From: Methanosarcina mazei S-6
GTDB lineage: Archaea > Halobacteriota > Methanosarcinia > Methanosarcinales > Methanosarcinaceae
Assembly (NCBI RefSeq): GCF_000970205.1
Contig: NZ_CP009512.1
Location: 3,720,001 to 3,784,000 of the forward strand
Direction of reading: 5' to 3'
DNA: 64,000 nucleotides
Shown here: piece after piece, positions 47,860-57,834 of the stretch
Numbering within the stretch: position 1 is the stretch's first letter
Layout of the letters: the number at the start of each line of letters is the position of its first letter
Made by a program: the position numbers and the translations under genes
Notes under the pieces: generated by a model
The model's input: only the letters and a program-made list of their open reading frames with translations
Told to the model about the DNA's origin: nothing
The model's database searches: none

Positions 47860-48073
47860 GCTAGAACCCCCATTCAAATTTTAAATATCTGATACTAAAC
47901 ATTTTTACACAAAAGTATAAACGATGAATCAGGATAAAAACGTTTCTCTTATTTAAAAAAATAAGCCAGTATGTATGAACACATATTTAAAAAAACAATA
48001 AAGAGGAAAAGGGAAGAGGAAAAAATCCTGCTTTTCCGGGCTTGCATATCCAGTTTACTATCATTCCTGACGG

Positions 48074-48805
48074 TTACCTCTTAATGACCATAACAGCACT
48101 GAAAAGAGCCGCAATAAAGACCAGTGCCGTGAAGACTGTCGAGTAACCTGCATCCTCAGTGTTTTCAGCACCTTCAGCATCCTCGTCTTCAAGGTCTTCC
48201 GCATCATCTGACTGAGAAACAGGCTCTTCTGAGCTAACAATATCCCCATCATCCTCACCAGCCAGGCTTGCTTCTGAACGTCCTCCGGCTTTATCAGAGG
48301 TTTTAGAATCAGCAGTCTCGTTCTTATTCACGACTCTGGCTTCACCTGTTGAACCGCTGCTGCCTCTTGATTCCGTTCCGCTGACACTGGAAGAGGCGGA
48401 ATTGTTTATGTCAACTTCAATGATCGAGCCCGGTTCTTTACTTTCAATATTTTCGATATTAGAAACGGGAATCCCGGAACTGGCTTTATTTCCATCGACA
48501 TAGAGCTCCACATCCCCTATGTTGGTGTAGTTTTCAGGAGTCATATTCAGGTACAGGCTGTACCTGCCCCCCTCCCCTACGGTACTTTTTGCAATCAGCT
48601 CACCCTCATAATATGCCGTAATTTCACAGCCTGCTGAAGCAGGTTGTCCGTTTAAATCCATCTCGCCCTGCAGGATGAGAGGCAGATCGGGAGCATCTCC
48701 GATAGAATCATTATCTTCAGATAAAGCGGTCGCATTTACAGCTGCAAATATAAACAGCATAATCAGGCTTAAAATAAGCAATCCGAACTTTCGGCACTTA
48801 ACCAA
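48074..48805 (-). CDS. Secreted surface protein with C-terminal anchor
   Basis: 243 residues from a TTG behind GGGGG. Signal peptide FGLLILSLIMLFIFAAVNAT, then a domain (about 40-120) with YYEGELIAKSTVGEGGRYSL resembling a carboxypeptidase-regulatory-like or PEGA-type beta fold. A long Ser/Glu/Asp-rich low-complexity spacer follows, and a terminal helix (STVFTALVFIAALFSAVMVI) ends in a basic KR. It is probably displayed on the S-layer side. Function unknown. Confidence 0.75.
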   Translation of the reverse strand: MVKCRKFGLLILSLIMLFIFAAVNATALSEDNDSIGDAPDLPLILQGEMDLNGQPASAGCEITAYYEGELIAKSTVGEGGRYSLYLNMTPENYTNIGDVELYVDGNKASSGIPVSNIENIESKEPGSIIEVDINNSASSSVSGTESRGSSGSTGEARVVNKNETADSKTSDKAGGRSEASLAGEDDGDIVSSEEPVSQSDDAEDLEDEDAEGAENTEDAGYSTVFTALVFIAALFSAVMVIKR

Positions 48806-49095
48806 AATTATTTCCCCCTACTTCACTTAGCTAAATGTATAGCTTATGAAACCACTACTCTGGCCTGACCCCTTTTTGTTCAAACAGTGAAGACACCACA
48901 GTTTCTCTTAAAAAATGACCTTTCATAGCAGGTTTCTACTTTCAGGCAGGATTTATCTCCTGACAATACCCATAAATATCTGATTTGAAAACACTTCCTT
49001 CCTGGCAATTCAAGAAGGCAAGAATTATCGAGTAATAATATTATTAGATAATATATATAGCAATATATTAAAAAATATTAATTATTTAATAATAA

Positions 49096-49515
49096 TCAGG
49101 CGAACCCCGTATTTATATCAGGCAAAATTAACTCTAAAACCCCGTTTTCAGATTCAATATTTAATTGGAAAATATAAATCAATCGAATGATGAAGTTACA
49201 TGTAACGTTACATATAACGATAGAACTGAAGAAAACAGAAAATAAAAAAAGGAAAGGAAAAAATGGAAGTAAAAAATGAAAGGAAAAAATGGAAAATAAA
49301 AAGAGAAAAAAAATTAAGCTAAAAAGAGAAAGAAAAGAAAAAAGAGAAAACTTTTTTACTCTTTTTCCTCGTTTTGTATTCTTCTTCACTTTACTGTATT
49401 TCCCTACCAGAGATCTATTTCCTGATTCTGGTTTACTATCTGGTTTTTGGTTACTAGCTGGTTTTTGATCCGTCGCCCTAATTTGTTTTGGTTCACTCTC
49501 ATGTTTTGGGTTCAT
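49096..49515 (-). CDS. Doubtful ORF overlapping the DUF2341 gene stop
   Basis: The frame begins in an ATGA overlap with the upstream stop and encodes a charged start (MNPKHESEPKQIRATDQKPA). It then reads across a polypurine tract as low-complexity Phe/Ser/Leu sequence. The hydrophobic part is probably an artefact of the tract. A short coupled peptide cannot be excluded. Confidence 0.25.
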   Translation of the reverse strand: MNPKHESEPKQIRATDQKPASNQKPDSKPESGNRSLVGKYSKVKKNTKRGKRVKKFSLFSFLSLFSLIFFLFLFSIFSFHFLLPFFPFLFLFSVFFSSIVICNVTCNFIIRLIYIFQLNIESENGVLELILPDINTGFA

Positions 49516-51635
49516 TGCTTCTTAGCTCTAAGAAAAGCAAAAGCTGCTAACCCTGTTAAGAGTACGGAAATAGCTCCGAACCCGGGCAGTGACAGCTTAT
49601 TTTCTTCAGATTCAGCATCTACAGGCAGGTCTGTATATGTAACATAGTTGGAAATCGAAACCCCTGTAAAAGCCGGATCTTCTCCATAATATTTCACAAA
49701 ACTGGTAAAAAGGTTCTGTATTTCGAGCCTGTCTGCAAATCCTTCTTCTACGGAAATCTCGATTATTCCTTTTGAATTCGCACCTCTTACCTCTCCCATA
49801 TCGGGTGCAATATTATCCACAATATCCGACATGGAGGTAAGGTCTTTATTTCCACGGTCGTAAGCCCTGACAATGAAGAAGTCTACCAGAGGAGAAATAG
49901 TCTCAACCTCAGATGCAGTATGACCGGGTGGCAGGCTTGCTGATACGGATACGTTTTCTCCGGCTTTTTCATGGGCAAGATCAAAAATAGGCTTATAGTC
50001 CATACAGCTGTTTTCGGAACCTGAATAAGGAGAAGTTTTCACGCAGATATTGATGCCGTCGAAAGGCGCAAGTGACTTCTCATTATAATCGAGAATCGCA
50101 TTAAGAGAAGCACGGGAAATGCTCGGAGCTGTTTCTGATGTACAGTTGAGCTCTTCAAGGAGAACTGCGTGCACAGATATTCCTTCCTCATGAGCCATTT
50201 TTACAAAACGCTCATACTGCCAGACATCAGGACCGTTCATACTCAGGAAAATAGTATCAATTCCCGAAGCTTCAAGTTCTTTTACAAGTGCGTGGAAATC
50301 AACACTGTATGGGGAAGAAAGTTTGATTCCTGAAACATTAACATTGTATTTCGGGAAACGAGTTTCCAGGGTTTCAGTATTATTTCCGCTCCGGCTTTCC
50401 TGAACCTTTACTGCTTTTTCCTGGGCTTCTTCAGTATCTGAAACCTCAGGTAAAACAGTTTCATTTTCAGGAGTAATGCCTGATTCCGAAGATGTGTTTT
50501 CGGATTCGGAAACATTATCAGTTTCAGAAGTATTATCTTTGTCAGAGCTTTCAGTTTCTATCTGACCTGAGGCGAAACTGACAGCTGGCTCGGATTCAAC
50601 AAATTTGCGGACAAAAGCGTAGTCTACAGCCATATATCCTGTGTTCTTCGAGGCATCGGAATAAGATTCGGCATAAAGATAAACGCGCATAGGGAAGTTT
50701 GTAATGTAATCACTGGAAGAATAATCCATCTTTGAATCGCGGATTCCATTATTATACCAGGCTACACTGCGCGTGTCGTTTTCTTCGTACCAGGCAATTC
50801 CCGAGGTGTACCACTGTCCTTCAGAGACACGGACGTCAGTTTTGTCAAAGGAATTGTACCTCTCTTTTCTGTAAGCTGTCTCCCAGCCCACCCGGCTTTC
50901 ACCGGCAAATTCGGTCTTATGCGTGATTTCATTTTTTCTGCTGCTTATCTGGTCTATGAAACCCTGCTTCAGGAGAGGGCCTCTTTCATCTTTTCCTGTG
51001 GTAACTTTCATTCTTTTGACGACAAACATGGAATTAATATCAAAACTTTTTTTGGAATAGATAAGAGAAGTATCATAAGCGTGAGGCTTGGGAACTGTTA
51101 CTTTACATGTGCCGTTACCGACTTCAACAAATCCTCCACCTGATTTTTTGGAGTCCCATACAAGACCTTTGAGCTTTTCCCCCTCAAAGCCGTCAAAGAA
51201 TTCAAAGGTCCTGCCTCCATCACTCACTGCCTCAGCGTCAGGATTTCCGCATTCCAGAAGGAGTGCTGTATCCCTGTTCGCAGGTAGAGAAGGTATTTTA
51301 ACCCAGACAAGAGCTTTTTCGGCTTCCGGGTCCCAGGATTCGATCCAGTAATTGAGTGATTTTCCTCTGGAAGAAAAACGCAGGTCAGAACCATCCGGTT
51401 TTGCCTGTGAGAAATTGAAGTTAGAAGAATTCAGGAAAATAGGAACCTGATAACTTGTTAGATCTTTTCCGGAATTTTCAGTAATTATGATCTTCTGGGA
51501 ATAACCTTCCGTATTATTTACTGTGGATAGGCCAAAAAGATCATTCGAACCAGCCAGGGAAATGCCTGTTATCAAAACAAAGAAGAAAATAAAAATAATC
51601 CCACATGTGATCAATCTCTTTTTCATTTTTAGCAT
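49512..51635 (-). CDS. DUF2341 surface protein with PGF-CTERM-like sorting tail
   Basis: 707 residues. Signal peptide (GIIFIFFFVLITGISLAGSN). A DUF2341 domain (about 45-120: YQVPIFLNSSNFNFSQ, LRFSSRGKSLNYWIESWDPE) and a concanavalin-like region to ~350 follow. A Glu/Ser/Thr linker precedes a second domain (about 430-660) with a barrel-like GIDTIFLSMNGPDVWQYERF and FDGINICVKTSPY. The end LPGFGAISVLLTGLAAFAFL plus RAKKQ fits PGF-CTERM archaeosortase signals. It should be exported, processed and lipid-anchored. Confidence 0.8.
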   Translation of the reverse strand: MLKMKKRLITCGIIFIFFFVLITGISLAGSNDLFGLSTVNNTEGYSQKIIITENSGKDLTSYQVPIFLNSSNFNFSQAKPDGSDLRFSSRGKSLNYWIESWDPEAEKALVWVKIPSLPANRDTALLLECGNPDAEAVSDGGRTFEFFDGFEGEKLKGLVWDSKKSGGGFVEVGNGTCKVTVPKPHAYDTSLIYSKKSFDINSMFVVKRMKVTTGKDERGPLLKQGFIDQISSRKNEITHKTEFAGESRVGWETAYRKERYNSFDKTDVRVSEGQWYTSGIAWYEENDTRSVAWYNNGIRDSKMDYSSSDYITNFPMRVYLYAESYSDASKNTGYMAVDYAFVRKFVESEPAVSFASGQIETESSDKDNTSETDNVSESENTSSESGITPENETVLPEVSDTEEAQEKAVKVQESRSGNNTETLETRFPKYNVNVSGIKLSSPYSVDFHALVKELEASGIDTIFLSMNGPDVWQYERFVKMAHEEGISVHAVLLEELNCTSETAPSISRASLNAILDYNEKSLAPFDGINICVKTSPYSGSENSCMDYKPIFDLAHEKAGENVSVSASLPPGHTASEVETISPLVDFFIVRAYDRGNKDLTSMSDIVDNIAPDMGEVRGANSKGIIEISVEEGFADRLEIQNLFTSFVKYYGEDPAFTGVSISNYVTYTDLPVDAESEENKLSLPGFGAISVLLTGLAAFAFLRAKKQ

Positions 51636-51789
51636 CCTCTTTTAACCCTTTAATAAACAAAAAATGTCATCAGGACGTTCTAAGGAATATAAATGATATC
51701 ATCTATTTTACCTAGAGGTATTAACCCACAAACAATAAACCTTTTCATAAATACTTACACAGAATAATATTGGAAATAATAATAATAAG

Positions 51790-51975
51790 TTATATAAAAA
51801 TTTAGAAAAATAAAGAGAAAAAGAAAAGAAGAGAAGAGAAAAAGAAAAGGAGATAAGAAGAAAAAGAAAAGAAGAGAAGAGAAAAAGAAGGGAAAGGGAG
51901 GAAAAGAAGGGAAAAAGGAGATAAGAAGAAAATAAAACAAAAAGAGAAACAAATATAAGAAAAGAATAAAGTTTG
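51790..51975 (+). repeat. ~170-bp polypurine tract
   Basis: The plus strand is almost only A and G from about 51800 to 51930, with an internal duplication (AAAGAAAAGAAGAGAAGAG twice). Long frames on the minus strand here are low-complexity artefacts. It lies between the DUF2341 gene and dut; a shorter similar tract is at 49240-49350. Confidence 0.85.
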
Positions 51976-52021
51976 AAAAGCCCGAAATAGTAATAAAGAA
52001 TACACACAATTACAGTTTTTC

Positions 52022-52537
52022 ATGGCTCTTTTATCCAGCAATGAACTGAGAAAATTAATAAAAGCAAATCCCCCTTTACTTGAAAACGCAGTAGACACCG
52101 AAACCCAGATACAGCCAAATGGGCTTGAGCTCACCCTGAAAGAGATAAAAACAATAGAAGGTGCGGGAGCTGTTGATTTTGACAATTCCGAAAGAAAAGT
52201 TCCGGACGCAAAACCCCTGGAATTTGGAAAAGACGGATGGATCCACCTTCCGGAGGGGATTTATAAAGTTATATTTAACGAAATCGTCAATATTCCAATG
52301 AACCTTGCTGCAATCGCAAAACCAAGATCAAGCCTTATTCGGTGCGGGGCAACTCTTGAAACTGCAGTATGGGATGCAGGTTACAGGGGACGAAGCGAAT
52401 CCATGCTTGTAGTTTATAACCCTGCAGGCTTTAAGTTGAAGAAAAACGCCAGGATAATGCAGCTCCTTTTCTATACCCTTAATACCGAAGTAGAGGAAGG
52501 CTATTCTGGAGTTTACCAGAACGAAAATACAAACTGA
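52022..52537 (+). CDS. dut: dUTPase / dCTP deaminase family protein
   Basis: 171 residues. Trimeric dUTPase-fold motifs: PNGLELTLKEI, IAKPRSSLIRCGATLETAVW (motif with the substrate-binding Ser), DAGYRGRSESMLVVYNPAG, and a C-terminal SGVYQNENTN reminiscent of the nucleotide-closing arm. It hydrolyses dUTP to keep uracil out of DNA; a bifunctional dCTP deaminase cannot be excluded. There is no ribosome site, so the mRNA is probably leaderless. Confidence 0.88.
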   Translation: MALLSSNELRKLIKANPPLLENAVDTETQIQPNGLELTLKEIKTIEGAGAVDFDNSERKVPDAKPLEFGKDGWIHLPEGIYKVIFNEIVNIPMNLAAIAKPRSSLIRCGATLETAVWDAGYRGRSESMLVVYNPAGFKLKKNARIMQLLFYTLNTEVEEGYSGVYQNENTN

Positions 52538-52737
52538 ATTTATAAAAAATATGGAATAAAATAACTAAAATTGTAAAAGAATTTGAGGTAGAATGGACAG
52601 TGTAACATAAGTTCTGTAAAATCACAAATCTCAAGAAGTTATTGAGTAGAAAATTCCACATCAGAAGATCAATTTCCCGATAATACACAAAAACTTGACT
52701 TCAAATTTACAGCAAATTCGCGACACTGCCGTAGAAG

Positions 52738-52831
52738 ACTAAAATTATGAAAAACATGCAGTAAAATGACTAAAATTATGAAAAAATATGCAGTAAAATG
52801 GCCGAAATTATGAAAAAGCATACAGTAAAAT
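52738..52831 (+). repeat. Three 31-32-bp tandem repeats upstream of ADH synthase
   Basis: The unit is of the form AAATTATGAAAAA followed by ATGCAGTAAAATG, at 52738, 52769 and 52801. It lies in the 377-bp gap before the next gene, upstream of its TATA box. Confidence 0.8.
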
Positions 52832-52880
52832 AACAGTATTTTGAGGTCCTGAGCGGGAATCTTTCGAAAATATATAGATA

Positions 52881-52890
52881 AAGTATATAT
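52881..52890 (+). promoter_or_regulatory. TATA-like box for ADH synthase
   Basis: AGTATATATT lies about 30 bp before the ATG at 52915; no Shine-Dalgarno is seen, suggesting a very short leader. Confidence 0.4.
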
Positions 52891-52914
52891 TACCTGATTT
52901 GTATATCACAGCCT

Positions 52915-53718
52915 ATGAGTACTATAGGAAAATCCGTAAGGATGGAGCGTATTTTCAACAGGAATACAGGTAATGCCATTATCATACCCATGGACCATGG
53001 AGTTGGTGCAGGGCCCATATCAGGACTCACAAACCTTCAGGAGGCTGTAAACAGGGTTGCAGAAGGGAGAGCAAATGCTGTTTTAGGACACATGGGGCTT
53101 TCAAAGCACGGGCACAGGGGCTATGGTCACGATGTAGGCCTGATAATCCACCTTTCAGCTTCAACCTCACTTGCTCTTGACCCGAACCATAAAGTTCTTG
53201 TAACAACCGTTGAAGAAGCCATAAAAGTGGGAGCAGATGCGGTTTCCGTTCATATAAATATAGGAGCTGAAGACGAGTTTGAGATGCTGCAGGGCCTTGG
53301 CTATGTAGCTGGAAAGTGCGACGAATGGGGTATTCCTCTCCTTGCAATGATGTATCCGCGAGGGAAAAAGGTCCGTTCCGAATACGATGTTGATGTAGTA
53401 AAGCATGCAGCAAGGATAGGCGCTGAGCTTGGAGCAGACATCGTCAAAACAAACTATACGGGAAACCCGGAAACTTTCAAAGAAGTTGTCAATGGATGCC
53501 CCGTACCTGTAATTATTGCAGGAGGTCCTAAAATGGGCTCGGAAAAGGAACTTCTGGAAATGATCGAAGGATCTCTTGAAGCGGGCGGGCGTGGTGTTGC
53601 CATAGGAAGAAACGTATTCCAGGCAGAAGACCCGACAGGTCTTGTACGCAGAATTTCAAAAATAGTCCATGAAGGCATGACTGCGGAAGAAATAATAAAA
53701 ATGGGTAAAAATGCCTGA
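52915..53718 (+). CDS. 2-amino-3,7-dideoxy-D-threo-hept-6-ulosonate (ADH) synthase
   Basis: 267 residues, class I aldolase of the DhnA/FbaB family. Motifs: [58 protein letters not shown] (Schiff-base Lys), and [11 protein letters not shown] with [12 protein letters not shown] (phosphate binding). ADH synthase condenses a deoxy-ketohexose phosphate with aspartate semialdehyde in the archaeal entry to aromatic amino acids. The producer of that semialdehyde, asd, is at 60924. A fructose-bisphosphate aldolase is the less likely alternative. Confidence 0.88.
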   Translation: MSTIGKSVRMERIFNRNTGNAIIIPMDHGVGAGPISGLTNLQEAVNRVAEGRANAVLGHMGLSKHGHRGYGHDVGLIIHLSASTSLALDPNHKVLVTTVEEAIKVGADAVSVHINIGAEDEFEMLQGLGYVAGKCDEWGIPLLAMMYPRGKKVRSEYDVDVVKHAARIGAELGADIVKTNYTGNPETFKEVVNGCPVPVIIAGGPKMGSEKELLEMIEGSLEAGGRGVAIGRNVFQAEDPTGLVRRISKIVHEGMTAEEIIKMGKNA

Positions 53719-54775
53719 AAAATGAAAAAATTAAAGCAACCAGGGAATCAACTAATTCTTAAAGTTCGAGACTTGATTAAGATTCATATAGTGAATCTCA
53801 GGAACGGGAAATTTACATCTCAGAAAATTTCCTGTTAACCATTCGAGTGGAAATAGAGGAGAGGTTACAGTTTAGAAGATTGTTATTTTTGATACACAAA
53901 GAACATAATTAAAGAGTTCACTTTATGATTACAATTAAATTTCAGAAAAATTAGAAATAACAGAATAAAAATTTTAATTTAAAATTCCGTATTCTCTCGG
54001 CCATTCCCAACCCTCCGGCAATTTTCGCCAACCTCTCTTTTTTCTGTTCCTTTAAACTTGATAGCTACTGAGAATATACAGAATATCATCTAACTGACTT
54101 TAATAAAAATGATTAGATGCCGGTTTCCTGACAATGAGAATTCCTTTCTAAAAAGACCCGGGGTCTGTATTGGAAGATTGTCAGATCCAAACTATGTTTC
54201 TGTATATGCCATTTAAAGAATATTGAATTTACATGTAGATTCCAGTGGAAATCTGGGGCTTTTTTGGATTCTATCGGAAAGCAGGTATGAAACAGATATT
54301 ATTAAAGAAGTTAAAATAAGGAAATCAGTGAAAAAATAAGTGAGACTCGGGATAAAATAACATGAATAAAGACCTGACAGGAAGAGTGATTTGAGAAAAT
54401 CAGAAGACTCTTTAAGAATAAGACTGCGAAGAAAGGCTTCTGCTGGCGAAAAGTAATGAGAAAAGAAAGGGAAAACCCTGTTTGAAGAAAAGAAAGTCCG
54501 GAAAACAACTGAAAAAATACATAGTGAAAAACGAAAAGTTATAGATAAGGAAGAAATAGGAATATTGAAAAAAATAAATTTACGAAAGATTCCAGTGGAA
54601 ATAAAGGGGTTTCTCTCAGAAGAAAACAATAAAATAGAAAAAATTAAAAATAATTTTTGAAATTATAAAAGTAAAAGAATAAGCGAAAAATTGAAAATTA
54701 AAAGTCAGACAATGGAACTCAAAAAAGACTGTTCTCCAAACCGGACATACATTTTTTATACAGAACTTGCCTGAA
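53719..54775. other. Long AT- and purine-rich intergenic region
   Basis: Purine-rich on the plus strand from about 54290 to 54700, which produces long low-complexity frames on the minus strand. No convincing gene is seen. Confidence 0.45.
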
Positions 54776-55771
54776 TCAGAAATCCACGAAGGGCACAAGA
54801 TCACAGCCCGTGCATTTAAGGCACATCGTCATTGCAAGTGAGGGATCAAGCCCGTACTTCTTCAGGATTTCAGCTTCCATTTTCGCAAGTCTCAAAAGGC
54901 GTTCAGGAGAAGGACGTTCTGTAAAACAGTCTCCTGACCTGAGGGGATGCGGATTTACCGGGCGCAGGACAGGAATTACGCCTATCTTTGCAAGAGTTTC
55001 GACTCCTTCCCTTACAGAGTCATCACTTTCCCCAAGCCCTATAATAAAATTGCTGAAGACCCTGTTTTTTCCGAAAACTTCCACAGCTTCTTTAAGCCGG
55101 CCCAGGATGTAATCAAGAGAAAGGTCCCCACAGACCTTCTGGAAGATCTCTCTGTCCATGGTTTCAACATTGTATTTAACCTCGGCAACCCCGGAATCAT
55201 AGAATTTCCGGGAACACCCCTCTGTAGGATATACTGAAACCCCTATGGGGACATTGTATTTTTTGAGGGCGGGCATAAGTTTGAGCACACGTTCCACTTC
55301 ATCTTCAATTGAGGTTTCAACGCCTGAAGTAAGGGAGATGGCTTTTAGACTTCCCGCCTTCATGACGTCATCCACTATGCCCAGGACTTCTTCATCAGTT
55401 TTGACATGTCCCTGGAGTTTGGGCACAGGGCAGTATTTGCAGTCAAAGATGCACCTCTCGCAGAGAGTTATAAAAGCCTGATCCGGACAGTGTGCAGGGG
55501 CAGGTTCAAGTTTTCCCCTGACAAGTTCTTTTCCTTCGTACAGAATCGTGACTGTTCCATCATCCCCTGCCGCTTTAATGGAAAGGGGAAAATTTTTATT
55601 CACACTGAGCCTGACCCGTTTATCTCCCGCCCTGAAAAATACTGAGCTTGTGCCTGCTCCCGGGCCTGCAGTAGAGCCCCGGTCCCTGGCAATAAGTGAA
55701 GGGTCCACGGAAACGGAGCCTGTTGAGATAAGAAAAGCTTTTAATTCAGGTGTAATTTGTGTGCATTGCAT
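54776..55771 (-). CDS. Radical SAM protein of unknown function
   Basis: 331 residues, ATG with GAGGGA upstream. The radical SAM cluster motif CxxxCxxC is CIFDCKYC (about residues 106-113), preceded by another Cys in CERC. LTSGVETSIEDEVERVL and YNVETMDREIF follow the TIM-barrel pattern. The C-terminus has MCLKCTGCDL, three Cys that could bind an auxiliary cluster. It resembles archaeal biotin-synthase-related proteins (COG2516-like). No neighbour points to a substrate. Confidence 0.85.
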   Translation of the reverse strand: MQCTQITPELKAFLISTGSVSVDPSLIARDRGSTAGPGAGTSSVFFRAGDKRVRLSVNKNFPLSIKAAGDDGTVTILYEGKELVRGKLEPAPAHCPDQAFITLCERCIFDCKYCPVPKLQGHVKTDEEVLGIVDDVMKAGSLKAISLTSGVETSIEDEVERVLKLMPALKKYNVPIGVSVYPTEGCSRKFYDSGVAEVKYNVETMDREIFQKVCGDLSLDYILGRLKEAVEVFGKNRVFSNFIIGLGESDDSVREGVETLAKIGVIPVLRPVNPHPLRSGDCFTERPSPERLLRLAKMEAEILKKYGLDPSLAMTMCLKCTGCDLVPFVDF

Positions 55772-56033
55772 TAAATGTCCCTCAGGAAGAGATTTTTTTC
55801 CCTTAGTTCCAGTCTTTTTTGATCTTCACGAGATAGTATATAAATTATTCTGAAAATATAATTTTATCAGCAAGAAGCAACAAATGAAATAAAGAGCATT
55901 TTTTCATTATACATTAATTTAATATTGAAGAATAGAAAAAAAGCTTTTTTTCTCGCAAAATAGAGAATAAGCACATATAAATAAAAAGAAAATCACTTAA
56001 ATTTTTAAAAGAAATCAAGGAGGAATAGGTGTT

Positions 56034-56528
56034 ATTTTAAAGAAGTGGTTTTCAGTACTTATAATACTAATGTGTGCCATTTTTGCCGCTTCTTCGGGGT
56101 GCAGTGAAAACACCGAAGAAGATATGAATGTGCCTGAAGAGTCAGCCGAAGACAGCGAAGAAGAGTCTCCTGATGAGGATGAAGAAGTAAAAGTTGAGAT
56201 GGAATCTACCGGAGATTCCAGTAACTGGTGTGCTGTGGGATCTTCCTGGAAATCAACAAACCCCCAGACAGGTGAAGAAGTTGAAATGAAAATCACAGGA
56301 ATGGAAACCGTTGACGGAATTCCTATGTGTAAAGCAGTTTATGAGACAAACATCGACGATGAAGATTTCTCCAAAATCGAATATATGTGGTCAGAAAACG
56401 GGGAAACTTATTTCTGGACTGCTTATGATAAATCAGGAGAGGTAGTTTCCGAAATGAGCATGAAAGACGGCAAAATGAAAATAGTTGATGAAGAAGGCAA
56501 TGTAATGGAGTATTCACAGGGACAATAA
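56034..56528 (+). CDS. Small acidic lipoprotein, non-canonical start (ATT or GTT)
   Basis: The first ATG (56070) would leave a signal peptide without its basic N-region. Upstream in frame the sequence reads (I)LKKWFSVLIILMCAIFAASS followed by GC, a complete signal peptide with lipobox. Starts available are ATT at 56034 or GTT at 56031, the latter 7 bases after AAGGAGG. Next come an acidic linker (EEDMNVPEESAEDSEEESPD) and a beta-rich domain (SNWCAVGSSWKSTNPQTGEE, MWSENGETYFWTAYD). Membrane-anchored outside the cell; function unknown. Confidence 0.75.
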   Translation: MLKKWFSVLIILMCAIFAASSGCSENTEEDMNVPEESAEDSEEESPDEDEEVKVEMESTGDSSNWCAVGSSWKSTNPQTGEEVEMKITGMETVDGIPMCKAVYETNIDDEDFSKIEYMWSENGETYFWTAYDKSGEVVSEMSMKDGKMKIVDEEGNVMEYSQGQ

Positions 56529-57528
56529 AACGATAAAGAAAAAACAATAAAATATAGAGATTGCGATAAAGAACTGAAAATTGTGCTAGATTACCAGCAC
56601 TTTTTATTTAATTAAATTTTTTGATTTATTATATTTTTAGTGATTCTTTTTTAGTGATTCGTTTTTAAGATATCATCTTCATAGTTTAGGAAGAATTGAG
56701 TTGAATTTCTCTTCTCACAAGCAATTATATTCATACCCGTTATTTTAAAATTTAATAAGAATTTTGTTTGAGTAGGGCAGATGTTTTTGTTATTATAGGA
56801 TTTTCAGAGTATTATTCTTAAGCGTTATATGAATCCGATAATATGAGTCAAATGGATAAGGATTACAATGATGTATTAATGATATACAGATCAAATAACA
56901 TTATGTGTTACATAAAATTACAAAAGTGTTATATACAAAGAATACGTAGTATAGCTTGCGTTCTCATCCCTTCAACACCCCACAAATAGCACAAGATCTA
57001 CTCCACACAAGAAAGGGATAAAAGAAATAAAGAAACTAGTTAAACTCGCAACCCGTGAGTTCAGTACCTCAATATCTCTTCCCAGATAAAACAAAAGCAT
57101 CTCTTAATGCCGTTCGGAACTTCCAGGTTTTTGGATGGGAACGCAAACCAATTTTTAAAAATGTTTACAGAAAGGCGCTCTTTTACCGGAGAAGTCTTCA
57201 CACACTTTTTCAGGATTTGCAATATTGAATTAACAATCTCCAATTAATAATATTAATTGTCAGTCCTATTGACAGCTTCGAGTTAACAACTTTTTTTAAT
57301 TGGCACCTTTTATTGATAGCCTCTTATTAACAACCTTTTTTAATTGATAGCCCCGGGTTAACAACCTGTTTTAAAATGACGCTTACTTTAATTTTGCAGT
57401 TCTTCCTGCCCACTCAACCTCTTCTTTCCTGCATACAGAAAAATAAAACTCCTTAAACAAAATCAAAATAATTATATATTAACCATTCTGATTTTCAAAA
57501 GATAGTTTTACAGAACAGGAGATCGCGA
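56529..57528. other. 1-kb intergenic region with short degenerate repeats
   Basis: Three ~31-bp units (TTGATAGCC...TTAACAACC...TTTTAA) lie at 57268-57374. A 60-codon minus frame at 57061-57243 has no recognisable features. No gene is supported. Confidence 0.45.
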
Positions 57529-57834
57529 ATGATGGAAGAGAAAGACGAAATTGACCTTTTTCTGGATTCCCAGGTAAAAACCGAGAAAGAAATACTGCAG
57601 GAAAAATGTGAGAAAACTTATAATGCAGCATCCAACCAGACCAGGAGAGACATAATGAGGACGGTTTGTTTTCTGGGAAAAAAGAAAGAAGAACTTCTTA
57701 AAGAAACCGGTCTTGATGAGGCTGCTTTAAGGTTCCATATAGAAATTCTGATAAATAGTGATTTTCTTTTTAAGGACGAAAAAGGTATTTACAGGCTAAC
57801 GGAACTCGGACTTAAAGTGCTTCCAAAGCTTTGA
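57529..57834 (+). CDS. Small winged-helix protein, copy 1
   Basis: 101 residues, GGAG seven bases before the ATG. An acidic N-terminal helix is followed by a winged-helix domain (SNQTRRDIMRTVCFLGKKKE, then RFHIEILINSDFLFKDEKGI, then YRLTELGLKVL). The paralogue at 59300 shares the layout, including R-RTV-F-GK and YRLTE-G. The two flank the G3E GTPase. The domain is probably DNA-binding and may regulate this locus. Confidence 0.75.
   Translation: MMEEKDEIDLFLDSQVKTEKEILQEKCEKTYNAASNQTRRDIMRTVCFLGKKKEELLKETGLDEAALRFHIEILINSDFLFKDEKGIYRLTELGLKVLPKL

Noticed and set aside
51708-52185. Minus-strand Phe/Leu/Ser-rich membrane proteins
   Set aside because: They are translations of a polypurine tract and overlap dut; low complexity only.
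54213-54629. 138-codon minus-strand ORF
   Set aside because: Composition reflects purine-rich DNA; no motif, no ribosome site, no homology pattern.
57061-57243. 60-codon minus-strand ORF
   Set aside because: No recognisable domain or ribosome site; may be a gene remnant but cannot be supported.
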